Under the pieces are notes generated by a model. The model searched no databases, was not told where the DNA came from, and was given only the letters and a program-made list of their open reading frames with translations. From positions 4,654,109 through 4,718,108 of the forward strand of contig JAJEKV010000004.1 in the NCBI GenBank assembly GCA_021234155.1: DNA of 64,000 bases, given 5' to 3'. Of this stretch, positions 1 through 11,403 are shown piece by piece. The translations under genes were made by a program, and so were the position numbers. Every line of letters begins with the position of its first letter. Within the stretch, counting starts at the first letter, position 1. This DNA comes from Isoetes taiwanensis. Taxonomy: Eukaryota > Streptophyta > Lycopodiopsida > Isoetales > Isoetaceae.

Positions 1-1107
1 AATCAACATGGGATAAAGAAGCGCAAGGCTAAATTTCGCTAGTGTCTAGATCCAGACCAGTGATCATACCCTTTCACTTGTGGATCTGCAATTGGATCTG
101 CAATTGGTGACCTGGGATATTGAACAAACATGATGCATGCTGGCATATTGATTGCAGCTCTTTGCACATGAATGATGCGTGATTAGCTGTTGCCGTGGAA
201 ATTGGGCACAACATGCAAATTTTTCAGTTCTTCTAATATGTTATTCAACATTCTCATATATAAATGGTGGAAGCAAGAAGAAATAATGACTTGTTTGCTA
301 ACTTTGAACAATAACATTTGAAAAGAAAAACTCCTTGGTATCTTGCAAAATGAAGTGAATTAAGAGCTTGGCAACCTGTGAAACAAAGAACATGTTATAG
401 TAGCGCATGGATTTGAGAACGGAATATAAAATGATAAAGGAATAAAATTTTCTTGTATCTATACCTTGCGTAGTTATATCGCCTTGAAGCATAAATAACA
501 ACGAGCAAATGCAAATGTGAAGCATTGATAGGAACAGAAGTATTAATAAATGATTGGCTGGTTTCTAACTTAACTAAGCATGTAAAAATCCATAACCTTG
601 AACAATAATATTTAAAATCAAAATTCTGTATAGCCAGAGGAATTACCTTAATCTTGCAAAATGCAAAAGAGTTTGGCAACCTGTAAAACAAAGAATATGT
701 CATAGTAGCACATGGATTTGAGAACTGAATACAATGATACAGGAATAAAGCTTTACTGTTAGGCAAACAGAAAGTATCCAACATAAATCGAAGCCTGTGG
801 AGCTGCAAACACGTCGAACGTCTTATTGTTTGGTACACATCGAATATCTTATTGTTTGGTTGGGTCCTCTGGAGCATCTCCACCTGCAAAATACTAAGCA
901 GATCAAGCTAAAAAGCTTTAGGCGCAGGCTCTCGCATTCTATTGCACAATTCAATGAATTCATTCTCCTGTTTCAAATTGGCATTTGCCAGAATGATGAC
1001 AACACATGTATATACTGTAGGTTTTGCAATTTTCTTATATGCCTGGTTTGCTGCATGCAAGCTTGAATGATTGGCAAACAATCTGACTAGATGCTCACCT
1101 AAAACTC
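1..1107. other. AT-rich DNA without a recognisable gene
   Basis: No convincing gene is visible. Open frames are short and overlap on both strands. On the minus strand at about 795-885 a stretch bounded by AG and a run of good codons looks exon-like, but I recognise no family. The main structure is a diverged direct duplication listed separately. The right edge is the start of an LTR at 1108. Confidence 0.5.
300..760 (+). repeat. Diverged direct duplication of about 150 bp
   Basis: About 300-450 and 595-755 are two copies of the same sequence. Both begin near AACAATAA, pass through a TTGCAAAATG segment, and share a stretch reading gcaacctgt, aaacaaagaa, tagtagc and catggatttgagaac. The second copy has scattered substitutions and small indels, so the duplication is not recent. 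No coding sense was found. Confidence 0.7.
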
Positions 1108-1690
1108 TGTGACGACCATACAGATATTCGTATCATACGAACGTTATACTTGTATGTACAAAAGATGGTCGTCACACGAATGCAAAAGGGTAGTTGCACA
1201 AGACAGGGTTTAAACTCGCAACCTTCCAGTTGTGAGTCATACATCCTTGCCAAGTGCACTCCCAATATTTGTTGAAGACATTTCGTCACGTCTTCCTCAT
1301 ATGTGGGATTATGTCCAGGAGGTTCTAGAATATTCTAGAACCTAAATGGATGCGCAACACTTGGCACGATCTCATCCATTGGAGTGGCGTGATCCTGACC
1401 GTTGGCTTAGATATATAAGGAGGCACCTCCTTCTTGTCGAACCATTCTGGTTCAACGCCAGTCTTGAGCCTTCTAGGCATCTGTCTCGTGTTCCTGCTTG
1501 CCTTCGGGCCATTGTATTCTTGATTCCTGTTCATATATCAGATTCTTTGCCGATCTTGGCGTACTTCTTATGTATTTCTTGTGTATTTTCCACGTGTTTT
1601 CCTTGTTTTCGAGTAGATTCATGACAGTTTGAACCGGAATCCCTTACCGGTTCTTGCCTGCTCAGATCCTAAGCATTTTTTGCTCGTATT
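1108..1690 (+). repeat. 5' LTR of Ty3/gypsy element, copy A
   Basis: The segment starts with TGTGACGACC and is matched, with roughly 10% divergence, by 58625 to about 59210. It has a TATA box (TATATAAGG, about 1411-1419) and is followed directly by gag in the same order in both copies, as expected for a 5' LTR plus leader. The first 70 bp form an inverted repeat (TGTGACGACCAT at 1108-1119, ATGGTCGTCACA at about 1167-1178). A tRNA-like stretch lies on the minus strand at about 1185-1275. I could not fix the exact 3' boundary or the primer-binding site, so the end is approximate. Confidence 0.6.
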
Positions 1691-1706
1691 TGGTGATTTT
1701 ATATCT

Positions 1707-2591
1707 ATGGAGGAGGTTTCGACGTTATTACAGCAGGTCCAGCAGCTTGTTCAAGTATGCCAGCCGTTGCAGTTGGACAATAAAGAGCTTAAGGAACGTG
1801 TTACTTCACATGAATCTGCTTCTAGTTCTGGATTGAGGCTATCAGAGCCTAAGATCAGCCTGCCAGAGAAGTTTGACAGCACTCGGTCCAAGCTCCGTGG
1901 TTTTTTGAATCAGATCAGGCTTGTGATCCAGCTCCATCCTCATAGATATCCCACGGCCCAGGAACAAGTTGGGATGATTGGTTCTCTCCTCACAGGGCCA
2001 ACTCTAAGTTGGTTTGCTCCTTTATTGGAGAAAGGAGCCTCAGAGTTGCAAGATTTTGCTGCGTTCACTGTAGAGCTCGAGGCATGCTTTGAAGACACTG
2101 ATCGTCAGTGCACAACAGTCACAAAACTTTGCAATCTAAGGCAAGGCTCTCGCCCAGCTTCAGTATATGCATCAGAATTTCGTCAAATTGCGGTAGATAC
2201 TGCCTATTGTTTCCGAAGGGGGTTACGTGAGGATGTCAAGGATATGTTGTTGTCTATGGAAGATCCTCAGACTCTGGAAGAAGCCATCAGATTTGCAGTT
2301 CGATGTGATAATCAGCTCTTCGAACGTAGGCAAGAGAGACGTAGTCAGGTCTTCCCAATCACACAAATGCCTGTAGCTACGCCCTCCCCAGTATCAGTAG
2401 AATCTAGCAGGTCAGGACCTGAGCCTATGCAAATTGATCGGGCAGTTCGACGACCTTTATCTGCCGCCGAGAAGCAGCGTCGGAGAGAGGCTAACCTTTG
2501 CCTCTACTGTGGAGGAGCTGGCCATATTGCTCGTGGATGCCTGGTGAAGCGCCCAAGTCAGTCGGAAAACTTCAGGGGCCGGTCCAAGTAG
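1707..2591 (+). CDS. gag: Gag of Ty3/gypsy retrotransposon, copy A
   Basis: Structural protein of an LTR retrotransposon, about 294 aa from the ATG at 1707. That ATG is preferred because the frame upstream lies in the LTR and starts without ATG. The central part is a retrotransposon Gag domain (positions with LSWFAPLLE, FEDTDRQ and YASEFRQIA). The C-terminus has a CCHC zinc knuckle, CLYCGGAGHIARGC, spacing C-x2-C-x4-H-x4-C, at about 2499-2540. The domain style resembles the Sushi/PEG10-like Gag group. Compared with copy B near 59.7 kb, this copy lacks about 21 nt around 2203 (DTAYCFRRG against DTAWDDISLRDCFRRG), an in-frame deletion at a conserved site, so it may be non-functional. Confidence 0.75.
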   Translation: MEEVSTLLQQVQQLVQVCQPLQLDNKELKERVTSHESASSSGLRLSEPKISLPEKFDSTRSKLRGFLNQIRLVIQLHPHRYPTAQEQVGMIGSLLTGPTLSWFAPLLEKGASELQDFAAFTVELEACFEDTDRQCTTVTKLCNLRQGSRPASVYASEFRQIAVDTAYCFRRGLREDVKDMLLSMEDPQTLEEAIRFAVRCDNQLFERRQERRSQVFPITQMPVATPSPVSVESSRSGPEPMQIDRAVRRPLSAAEKQRRREANLCLYCGGAGHIARGCLVKRPSQSENFRGRSK

Positions 2592-3284
2592 TAGGAGTCT
2601 CTCGTCAGCTGGCCTCCTTTTCTCAGACTCCTTCCACATTTCTTGACATGTTTATTCCATCGGATAAGGTCAACAAGGCATTCTTCATCCAAATATCATT
2701 GAAATCAGAAGTTGGAGGATTGCAAGCGTTGGCGCAACTTGATTGTGGTGCAAATGCTTGTTTTATGGATAGTGCATTCGCCAGTAAGCACGTCATCCCT
2801 AGAAGCAAGATTGAGCATCCTGGTTCTGTCGAAGTGATTGATGGACGGGAGATCTCCTCGGGTGCAGTCACAGAATGTACTGCGCCTCTTCAGGTTTTGT
2901 TCGAAGGAGTTTCTTGTAGTATTTCCTTCAATCTCATTGTTAGCAGTCACAGAATGTACTGCGCCTCTTCAGGTTTTGTTCAAAGGAGTTTCTTGTAGTA
3001 TTTCCTTCAATCTCATTGCTAGCCCTCATGCGCCAATAGTCTTGGGTCTGCCCTGGCTCGAGCTACATAACCCGCATATTGATTGGCGTACTAGATCATT
3101 TCGATTTGCTGGTTCTAGCTCTAGTTCCAGTTCATCTGCAGATCAGGTCTCTACACCAACATCGACTTCGATCCGTGCAATATCGTGGGCCCCTGATTCC
3201 GTCCTTGTTGTTCCATGTTCTGATCCGACTCTTGCCTCTGTTCATGCCCCAGATTCTGACCATATTCTTGATACTCTCCAGTAA
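2592..3284 (+). pseudogene. Retropepsin-like protease of the gypsy element, broken
   Basis: Continues downstream of Gag. LDCGANACFMD (DCGA at 2741-2752) occupies the place of the usual D-S/T-G aspartic-protease motif with Cys as middle residue. The typical end motif [16 protein letters not shown] follows at about 3038-3085. A 79 bp tandem duplication (2864-3021) shifts the frame inside the domain, so it cannot be translated as one protein. No reverse transcriptase, RNase H or integrase follows, so only the 5' part of the element is present here. Confidence 0.65.
2864..3021 (+). repeat. 79 bp tandem duplication inside the protease
   Basis: Unit 2864-2942 beginning GCAGTCACAGAATGTAC is repeated at 2943-3021 with very few differences. 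Because 79 is not a multiple of three it frameshifts the protease. High similarity of the copies suggests a fairly recent event. Confidence 0.85.
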
Positions 3285-3984
3285 CACCAAATCACATTAC
3301 CATCCATCAATAACCTCAACAACCAATTTACTTTTTTTCTCCCTCGTTATGTAAACTTCTTCCATTCAATGCTCAAACTGTGTCTTCCAACTCTGGCTTC
3401 ATAAAAAACCTGCTATCCGAAGCTCCAAATATGTCCTCTCTTTCACCAAATGGTAAATTATACTTGCCCTAGTCACAAACTGCAGATATGCATATGACAA
3501 TAGGCTGTCTCGAGGATGCATCCCTTTCAATAATCTTCTGAAAAGCTGAACGACAACCGCAATCAAGTCTGCTTCAGGCAAATATTAAATCATAACAGGG
3601 TTTGCTTACCAGACACAGATCTTAAGCAAAATTTTCACTGCTCCAGCCGCCAATATTCATGCCAAAATGCTAGCCTATGGCTTTTCGGCCAGTTTAGAGC
3701 ATGAAAAATTGATTTCGAAGTGGAGATCTTGCTCTAAATCGGAATTTCTCTGCTTGTTTCAAGGTAAAAGCAGGTCTCGGACAGAGACATCAAAAATCAA
3801 ACTAACAATACCAGATAAGCTGGACAAAATCGTGTATGGCCCAAATCCAGCATATCCGCCTTTTGCCATGTAGAATAGGAAACAACCGATTCATGCAGAT
3901 GCTAGTTTTGCCACCACAAATTAGGCACATTTCGTCCACAAGGTATCTGGAATTTCCAGAGTCATTATCTGAACCACGAAAAAC
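3285..3984. other. Non-coding or unrecognised DNA
   Basis: No recognisable coding exon was found between the gypsy remnant and the VPS13-like exon. The 3' end of the gypsy fragment is not marked by an LTR. Short open frames on both strands show no family resemblance. Confidence 0.4.
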
Positions 3985-4109
3985 CTTGTAAGTTGCATGC
4001 AAAAGCTGCCGGGTGTAGTGTCTTAAAATCATGCCACGAATGGCATCCGGACTTGCCATAGGATGTGCCAAAGTGAGTCCTTTCTGGCGAACAGGTGCTC
4101 CTTCTACAC
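3985..4109 (-). CDS. Single VPS13-like exon (C-terminal region)
   Basis: VPS13 proteins are long lipid-transfer proteins at organelle contact sites. On the minus strand an exon-like block of 125 nt lies between an AG acceptor (ctcgcag) and a GT donor (aag|gttttt). It encodes residues including EGAPVRQKGLTLAHPMAS and ILRHYTRQLLHATYK. This pattern, a 'HP..S' segment followed by HYTRQ and a K before 'V-x-G-S', matches the conserved block before the VPS13 C-terminal domain. Reading continues into VFRGSD-like codons past the donor. I found no neighbouring VPS13 exon on either side. It could be one exon of a gene with very long introns or a stray copy. Confidence 0.5.
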
Positions 4110-4601
4110 CTGCGAGTGCCAACAAACAGCGCTGCATCCAGTAGCATGGTTAAGCAAATAGATAATACCTTCACAAATGCAAACCTTAATATAATCATAT
4201 ATATAGGATATAGGATATATTATAGGAAACTAGATAATAGAAAGGATGTTGCATTTGTAAGGTATAATGTTTTAATTATTTCGTTTGGTATTTGGGGAAA
4301 GTATTTCACGCATGGTTTTGCCTAGATTTGGGGTGTGTATTGTATGCAAAACAGTAGTCCAACTGTATTTTTTGAGCAATTTGAGCTGCTTGTTGGGCAA
4401 TCAATGCAGCTTATGAAGATTAATCGAGGATTTTCTAATTTTGGTTGGCTTCATTGAGAATTTAGTCCTATATGTTAAAGGTTCCAATTTAGAAAGCATG
4501 TGAAGGCCACTGGGCAGCGGATAGGAACGTACAAGGTGGCTGTGAACATGCGGATTTGCAGGTTGGAAGCGGACCTGCGTTTCTATCATATCGATTTCGG
4601 C

Positions 4602-4796
4602 ATGGAGCTCTCAGATTTGAGCATGTCCATAAGTGGCAAAGAAATGGGAGACGTTAAGCACTCTATTTCGGAGCAGTACCGCACCAGGCGTAGAAAGAGG
4701 CAGAGCTATGCAGGTTTCGGCGATTATGAGGCCTTGCATTCTCCCCTCATTCCCAATCCTTCTGCTAGGCGCCTTGCAATTTCATCCATAGATTAG
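4602..4796 (+). CDS. Small hypothetical ORF
   Basis: A 64-codon frame from the ATG at 4602 (MELSDLSMSISGKEMG at the start) that stays open upstream to about 4500. The C-terminal half is basic (RTRRRKRQ) and ends PSARRLAISSID. I do not recognise a family. Codon use is not obviously poor, but no promoter or splice evidence supports it. It could be an exon of a larger gene. Confidence 0.2.
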   Translation: MELSDLSMSISGKEMGDVKHSISEQYRTRRRKRQSYAGFGDYEALHSPLIPNPSARRLAISSID

Positions 4797-5493
4797 ACAA
4801 CAGAAATGGGCAGCACGGATACCCAACTCTATTCTACCCCGCAGCACCGATTTTGGATTCTAATGGGCTCTGCCTCAATCGGCTTAATTCTTGCCAAAGG
4901 TGCTGCTGCTGCTGTTTCTACAGAAGATTTAATTTGTAGGTCTGTTTCAGCCCCTGGGTGGATACATCTTAGCTGATCTAGGACCAGGAATTTATCGCTG
5001 GGGGATTGATAACTACGGTAGTGCAAAAACTGTGAGCATGGGCATTTGTGGTTCAAATTCCCCTGTAGGTTTTTGTTTTTTCCACAGATCCGGAAGACCA
5101 ACAGATTTGTGGATGATCCTGCATTGTGGTGAGGCCATTGTGTCGGTGGGCTAGTGTGTTGAAGCTATGGCAGCTCTAAACAGGGCAGGCACTATGGCAG
5201 AAGGCTATGCTGGTTTATACTATGGCAGGATTGGGTGCAGCAAAATTCATGGGCACCATTGGTTTTTTCTATTTTGCTTCTTTTTTATTTTTGGTTCAAC
5301 CATGTGTTAGTTTTACACCATTGACATTGGAATGCATTTTTTCTCTCAAAATTCTAATGGCCATTGATGTGGTACAACACCGAGAATATCCGCCAGATCA
5401 ATGGTTGGAAATAAAACTTGAACGTGACACCGATAAAGAGTGGAAAAAGAGTGGAAAATAATGAATCAATAATAAGATTTAATGTAATGAATG
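4797..5493. other. Upstream region of HISN4, no gene seen
   Basis: No recognisable coding sequence. It holds the likely promoter of the histidine-biosynthesis gene at its right end. Confidence 0.4.
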
Positions 5494-5503
5494 TATATAT
5501 AAA
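5494..5503 (+). promoter_or_regulatory. TATA box of HISN4
   Basis: TATATATAAA lies 41 nt before the ATG at 5544. This spacing would give a short 5' UTR of roughly 15-20 nt. The box is embedded in an AT-rich stretch, so chance occurrence is possible. Confidence 0.5.
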
Positions 5504-5543
5504 TGTGGGTCCTGCTTGGGTTTAAGAGAAGAAAAACCCAAGC

Positions 5544-6259
5544 ATGGCGGCCACTGTGATCCCCCCGATCCATCATGAGAATTTTTATGCAAGAAGATTT
5601 GTTCCTTCTCCAGTTGGTACAGCACCTTCAATAATCCGTCTCCACGCTAGTCATCGTGACATAACAGTTCGAGCTCATACCTCAGATGATGCAGGTGAGT
5701 GTTTTAATACATCAGCATCTAGGTATCTCAGTAAAGATTAATGCCATTTGAAATTATGGAAGGTTAGAAGTGACGTTGTTGGACTATGGGGCTGGTAACG
5801 TGCGCAGTGTTCGAAATGCCATCCATCTTATGGGCTTTAGAATCAAAGATGTAAGTTTTCCTTCATTTGCAGGCTCATTAAGCTGGATAATAAAGCTAGA
5901 TTACATAATGTTGTGGGGATTGCAGGTTTCTAGCCCTGAAGATATACAGAGTGCAAAACGTCTGATTTTTCCGGGGATAGGTTCATTTGCATCTGCAGTA
6001 CATGCCCTTCAAAGCAGAAGGTCTGTATTCTAACATTTTCATCCAACTTATTAAAACACTTCTACGGAAACCACCATCTGCATTTGTATGTGTCCTATTT
6101 CTCACCTAGCATTTCTTTGAGCTCCTACATCTAAAACCAGTTCTATTTGTTGCATGCTTCTAGACCCTTTACGTGATTACATTAAAGAAGATCGACCCTT
6201 TCTTGGTATATGCCTGGGTCTACAACTTCTATTTGATTATGGCGAAGAAAGTGGGCCAG
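5544..6259 (+). CDS. HISN4: Imidazole glycerol phosphate synthase hisHF, plastid, first four exons
   Basis: In plants this bifunctional plastid enzyme joins a glutaminase (HisH) to a cyclase (HisF) and makes imidazole glycerol phosphate and AICAR in histidine synthesis. Exons 5544-5694, 5768-5850, 5926-6020 and 6141-6259 join in phase with GT-AG borders. The first 50 codons look like a transit peptide (Met-Ala-Ala, then Ser/Arg-rich). The glutaminase follows: [32 protein letters not shown], and [16 protein letters not shown] with the catalytic Cys of the GICLG motif. For exon 4, the acceptor at 6140 keeps the frame, while the nearer AG at 6163 does not. The rest of HisH and all of HisF were not found in the window. 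Either the next intron is very long or this is a 5' fragment. Confidence 0.8.
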
Positions 6260-9200
6260 GTCATTATCTGTTTCCTTTCCAACCTTGATGTTTCCCACTT
6301 TCTTGGTTACGGCTAGCGTATTGTGAGGGAGCAACTAAACATGATCCCTTTCGAATAAAAGATATATTTGCGACAACAAAAGTTGTTCTTAAGTTCCAAA
6401 TTTCCATCAAGCATCTATCTATCTATCTTATTGTTTAAATTTGGTTTTTCCGGCAAGTGAAAAACTTTTTGGATTTTTTTTTCAGGCCACTTTGCCTAAG
6501 GTTATAGGATTTCTAACACCGGAAAATATTTCTGGTTATCCAAAAATTAATTTTTTTCAGTTAGGTCTTAATACTTGGATTATCCAAAAATCGAAGGGAT
6601 TTTCTTTGTATAATTTTTTCCTTTCCATCGCTCTATTCATCACTTCCTATCTGCGACATGCTTATCCAATCGCTGGTGGCAAGAAGGATGCATGACGCCA
6701 CGATTGCTGGGATGCTTGATCTTCCCAGTATGGATTTTGCATGCCTTATCTTTTTTCTTGAGGGCTTCTAGAGCTTTTATCTGTCTCTATTTTCTATCGG
6801 CGGGGCAGATTAGCAGCCCTTGCCTTCTTCTAGACATGATTTTGAAGCAGCGAACAGTACAAATATGGGTGCATAAAGCTCGACTGTAGGTGAGTGGATT
6901 TGATGAGAGCATTTAACCTCTTTCTCTGGTTTCGATTTTGTTGTATGCCAAGGTTCCGATTGTATTTGCAGCGTGCTAAACCCTAGCTGAGATTTCTCAG
7001 AAATTAAGACCCGAGCAGAGACGTCATCTGTGCAGGTATCCATACAATGCTTATTTCTTTAACTGCCATTTTGCTGTCAAGTGACATCATGAATGTAACT
7101 TTGTATTTTGGCCTTTATTTGTTTAATATACCGAGGGTGCTTCAGCTAATGAATCTATTGCTTACAGAGGGTTCTTAAGGACTTGCGCTTTCTGAATCAT
7201 GAATTTTGATAGAAGACATCTCTATATTGAAAAACAAGAACCGACATGGTATGTAATTTGTAAATGTGCTAATAAAAGATGTTTTTTTCCAAGATATCTG
7301 AGTAGTCTTGAAAGGTAAGAGATGTTCAGGGTTTCTAAATACTGGAGCTTATGAACTTAATATGGAACTTAATGTGTAAAAGCAGTGAATGGCTTTTAGA
7401 ATAAGGAGTGATGCCTTCTGCAAATAGCATTTGCGCAATAGCTTGCATGCTATGTTTTTAGAGAGAACTGTTGGCGGAAACAGCTTGGTCTAGAATGTGA
7501 GAAAATGAAGATTTAAGAATGATCTACAACCCTGACCCTGATGTAACCGTAATGTAGACAGTAATTTGCTCTGAAATCATTTTTCTCTCGAAATAATTTC
7601 CTGTGCTTTGTCTTTTAGCATATAGAGTTATCAAATGCAAATTTAACCGATTACTAGATTTTGAGAATTCTCACAATTGAATTGCTCTTGAGTAGAATCG
7701 AAGAGGGTAATTCGGATCCTTTCTTGCACAATAGACTTCATACATTTGCCAACATTCATGCTTTAGACTTTTGAAAATGATGTAAGTATAAATTTCTTGG
7801 CCTTTTACTTTGATGCTGGATTGTTGAAGTTTCGAAGCATCTACATTTCGATTATTTCTTTCCATCCTATAAGTATAATTTAGTGTTTGCATAAAGATAA
7901 CTTCTTCTTATACATGCTATTCCAGGCAATTAATCAATTGTATCTCTGACATTTGAATAATAATGATGAAGACGGATGTCTGCTTATTATTTTGAAACAA
8001 GTCAATCATGTTAACTTTTGGTGCTTTCAGGGCCAGTTTATCTTTATATGTTCATTTGCCTTTCCTTTTTAGGTTCTGCATTTTCAGGACACGACAGTAC
8101 AATTACATTCATCTCAATATAATGATTGGTTTCTGATTTCTTTGCAATTGTTTCTGCTACACCTGGGGAATGAGTGTTTGGAAACATTCTAGAAGTTCAA
8201 CCTATTTGCATAGTGCATGTGTTCTATGGCAGTCTAAAGTTCAGAATTGTTAAATACAGTCTTCTTTATTCCTAGCCAAATATAATTTCTACGTTGTTTT
8301 CTCGAAACATCTCTCTTTCATTAAACATTTGTTGGGCTCACCGATCATCTTTTTATCTCACAGATCTATCTTAACAATATGAAGAACATCAACATCTGCA
8401 GACTGCCTCGGTGCTTTGGTGAGGAAGTTTATGTCATTGAGTTTAAATTTCATTCAGTTTAAGATCAAAGTATCTTTTTCCCAGTTGCTTCAGTCACATT
8501 AGTTAAAAATTAGTCACTTTACTCAAATTAGGCACAAAGTGTAGAGGATGCGGTTTGGATTACGTATTTATTCGTTCTAACAGAGCCGATTTGGACAATA
8601 AGTGCATTTGTTGGAGACATACTCATGCACAGAATTCTCATATGTCTTCTATCTTATAATGATCTGCATTTGCAGCAGCCTATCCTTCACTTTCAGGGTA
8701 GCAATTAAACATGTAAAATAAAATAGTAAAAGCCAGGTCAACTTTATTGCATGTCAATTTGATTTGAATGATTTTCATTATATATTTGGTATTTTCAAAT
8801 AATTATCCACTTTCTGTTTGGAGGTAACAAACTGATTTTCCTAATAGAACATGGCTTCTTTTGTAGATATTATGAGTAGCCTACCTTGCTCTTCTTCAAG
8901 AGTCTAACAAACCAGCTACAGCTGCAACAAATGCTTTGGAAACTTTTTGTTTACAAGTGAGAGCCTGACTGTTAGCTTCGCTTAGCAATGATGATGTTGT
9001 TCTCTGTAGCTTTACTGAGTTGTTCAGCTCTTATTTTTAACTCTATGAATGGATGCCTCTTCTAGGACACTGAAGTTGTTTGGAAGTTGTTTGATTTTTT
9101 TTGGGGGGTCTGCAATGGTTTACTAGCCAGCATTAATTTATTTGTGAAGACTAACCTCTTATTTCGGAGCATGCACATTTGGGAGCTGTCTGCTGAAGAT

Positions 9201-9880
9201 GTGATTACAGATGTGAAGCAAAATAGATGTAGCATCCAATAGATCTAATGCAGCAGAAGAGAATTGCCAGGCAAGGAAACAGGTATGTTTTTACCTACTT
9301 TTTAATCCTGTGTATTTGTAACGATCTGGCAGTTCAGATGGTTGTATCTACCAACTCTGAGTGCTATATATATTACTCTAAGATCTACTGCTCTTGATTT
9401 GTCACAGTATTGCTCAATGCCAGTGTAAAGCAAGAGCAACACTTAATACTTTCCGTTAGATGGATCTCATGTTCCAGAATTTCCAAATCTGAAACTTAGT
9501 TTTTCTTCTCATGATGTTGCCTTGATTTTGAATATATTACAATAGAGATTGTGTAAGAGGACTTGGGAATAGAATGGACTTAAATGCGCGTCCTACCAAA
9601 TCGTTTATCCAGATTGTAAATATATTTAAATCCCTTCTTCAAGAGCCCTCAACTTTAGAAATCCAATTTTCATGTGCATATCTTTTCTTTCTAGCTCATG
9701 CATGAGTTTGATCAGTTTATTTGGTTAGATGTCATGTAATGCATCAAATGCTAAAATTTTCCAATTAATGCTTTTACGCTTTGTATCACATCAAATGTTA
9801 GAATCTTTTTAAAAGATGTTTCTCACCTTTTGTATCTGTCTCAGCCATCTACCACTTGCTTGATCTCAAAACAGCTAAAC
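6260..9880. other. 3.6 kb with no recognisable gene
   Basis: AT-rich sequence with only short frames. I searched by eye for the remaining HISN4 exons (for example the VPHIGWN and YFVHSY parts) and did not see them. The region could be intron 4 of HISN4 or intergenic DNA. Confidence 0.5.
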
Positions 9881-11056
9881 CTCAAAGGCATGATATTTAA
9901 CAATCCAACCTACAACAGAATGAACTATGCATATGCAAGTCGTGTTTTCATGTATTAATTTCAAGCTTGGGAATGCACGTACAAGACCCAAGCAATCCAA
10001 CCCACAACATAGCGTTTCAAGCTTGGGGGTGCAAGTGCGAGACCAAGGAATCCAACCCACAACAAAACAAAGTGAGCTCTACACATAATAAAATTTAGAT
10101 GGTGTGAAACAATCTATCTATTAAAGTTACGCACGTACAAGACCCAAGCAATCCAACCCACAAAATAGAAATAGGGTCGCTATTTTTTGCAGGGGTGCAA
10201 TAGTGTGACGCCACGTGGCAATTCCCAATGAAGCGGAATGGAAGTTGGGTAACCCTATTCTGCGTGACCGGCTGCTCAGGTTTCGTTTAGGGTTTCTTTA
10301 GGGTTATGGCGCCGCAGTTTACCGCAGCTCTGCTCTAGGGTTATGGAGTAGATAACGCCCTGGGCCGAGGGTGTTACTCGCACGCCCGAGCCATTTTGAT
10401 GGCCCGAAAATTTTTTTTGAAGTAACACCCGAGGGCCAGGGCGTTATCGCCCTTAACACTGCCCCGAGAGTTTTGGGCCATCCGATCATTATCAAAATTG
10501 ATCTGGATCCGTCCATTTCATAACATCCTAGGGTGTTATGGAGTAGCAGTGTGTTATAGCTCCAGTGATCAAGATTGATCTGAACCGTTGGATCACTATA
10601 AACTTGAGGGGCAGTGTGTTAAGGCACCGTAGTTCTTCGGCCGTAGCTCTGCTTTCGAGTTATTGGCAGCAAAACTTCTTGGCTCTGCTTCGAGTTCTTT
10701 GGTTCTGCTTTCGAGATCTTAGCAGCAAAACTTCTGTCTTTGCTTCGATTCGAGTTCTTGCATGTAAAGCTTCGCAGAAGCAATAAGGTAAAGGCAAGAG
10801 GTTCTGTTCTTCGCAAGCAATATATGATCTGAAAAATAGCTCTGCAACAGGTTGGAATAGAAGCTTGATCTGTTCTTTGCAAGCAGCAAGAGGCAGAAGC
10901 ATCGGATCTCATCTGTTCTTCGCGCAAGAGGCAGAGCACGAGAGATCTAAAAAATAGCTCCCCCATTTCTATTTTGTAGGGGAATGGAGATTGGTCCTCC
11001 ATTCCCAGTTTTGCAGGTGACCCTCAAAAGGCATGATATTTAACAATCCAATAGTT
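9881..11056 (+). repeat. Insert of about 1.1 kb flanked by a 28 bp direct repeat
   Basis: The phrase GGCATGATATTTAACAATCC occurs at about 9889 and again at about 11031, each with CTCAAA before it. Between them the DNA is unlike its surroundings: several copies of a unit ending in AATCCAACCCACAA (about 9992, 10050, 10150), a GC-richer foldback (10351-10448), and repeated phrases around TTCTGCTTCGAGTTCTT and AAAATAGCTC. No protein is recognisable. Confidence 0.55.
10351..10448. repeat. Foldback with 28 bp arms
   Basis: Left arm 10351-10378 begins GATAACGCCCTGG; right arm 10421-10448 ends CCAGGGCGTTATC. The arms pair over 28 positions with about three mismatches around a 42 nt loop. It could be part of a MITE-like element or a transcribed hairpin. 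Confidence 0.75.
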
Positions 11057-11403
11057 ACCTCTGTTCTTCTATATCTGTATCAGACGGATTACCCCTTCTT
11101 AAGAAAAACATCAGACATAGTCTTACCTCTAAATCGCTTCCTCGAATTACTACTTGTCTCTCTCTCTTTTATTCGAGATCTCTCTCCTCCTCCTCTTTCT
11201 CACGTTTTTTTCCTTTCTCTAATTCTAACTGCCTTCCATTATTTCATGGCCACATCACCCCTTATGCCACGTCATCTCCTTAATTATTTAACATAGCTTA
11301 GAACATACAACCACAATAAAATTCACATCACATTCTTATCCCCTTTAAGATTCGACGTCCTCGTCGAATAAAATTCACATCACATTATTACAAATATACT
11401 CCT
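11057..11403. other. Spacer without a gene
   Basis: Pyrimidine-rich stretch (CTCTCT, TCCTCCTCC near 11160-11200) and AT-rich DNA. Nothing recognisable as coding. Confidence 0.4.

Noticed and set aside
6260-10060. Remaining HISN4 exons
   Set aside because: Scanning for conserved HisH/HisF blocks gave nothing convincing, so none is annotated.
10619-11002. 127-codon minus frame
   Set aside because: It contains repeated short phrases from local repeats (CLRREEQ-like, AAKI) and no family signature.
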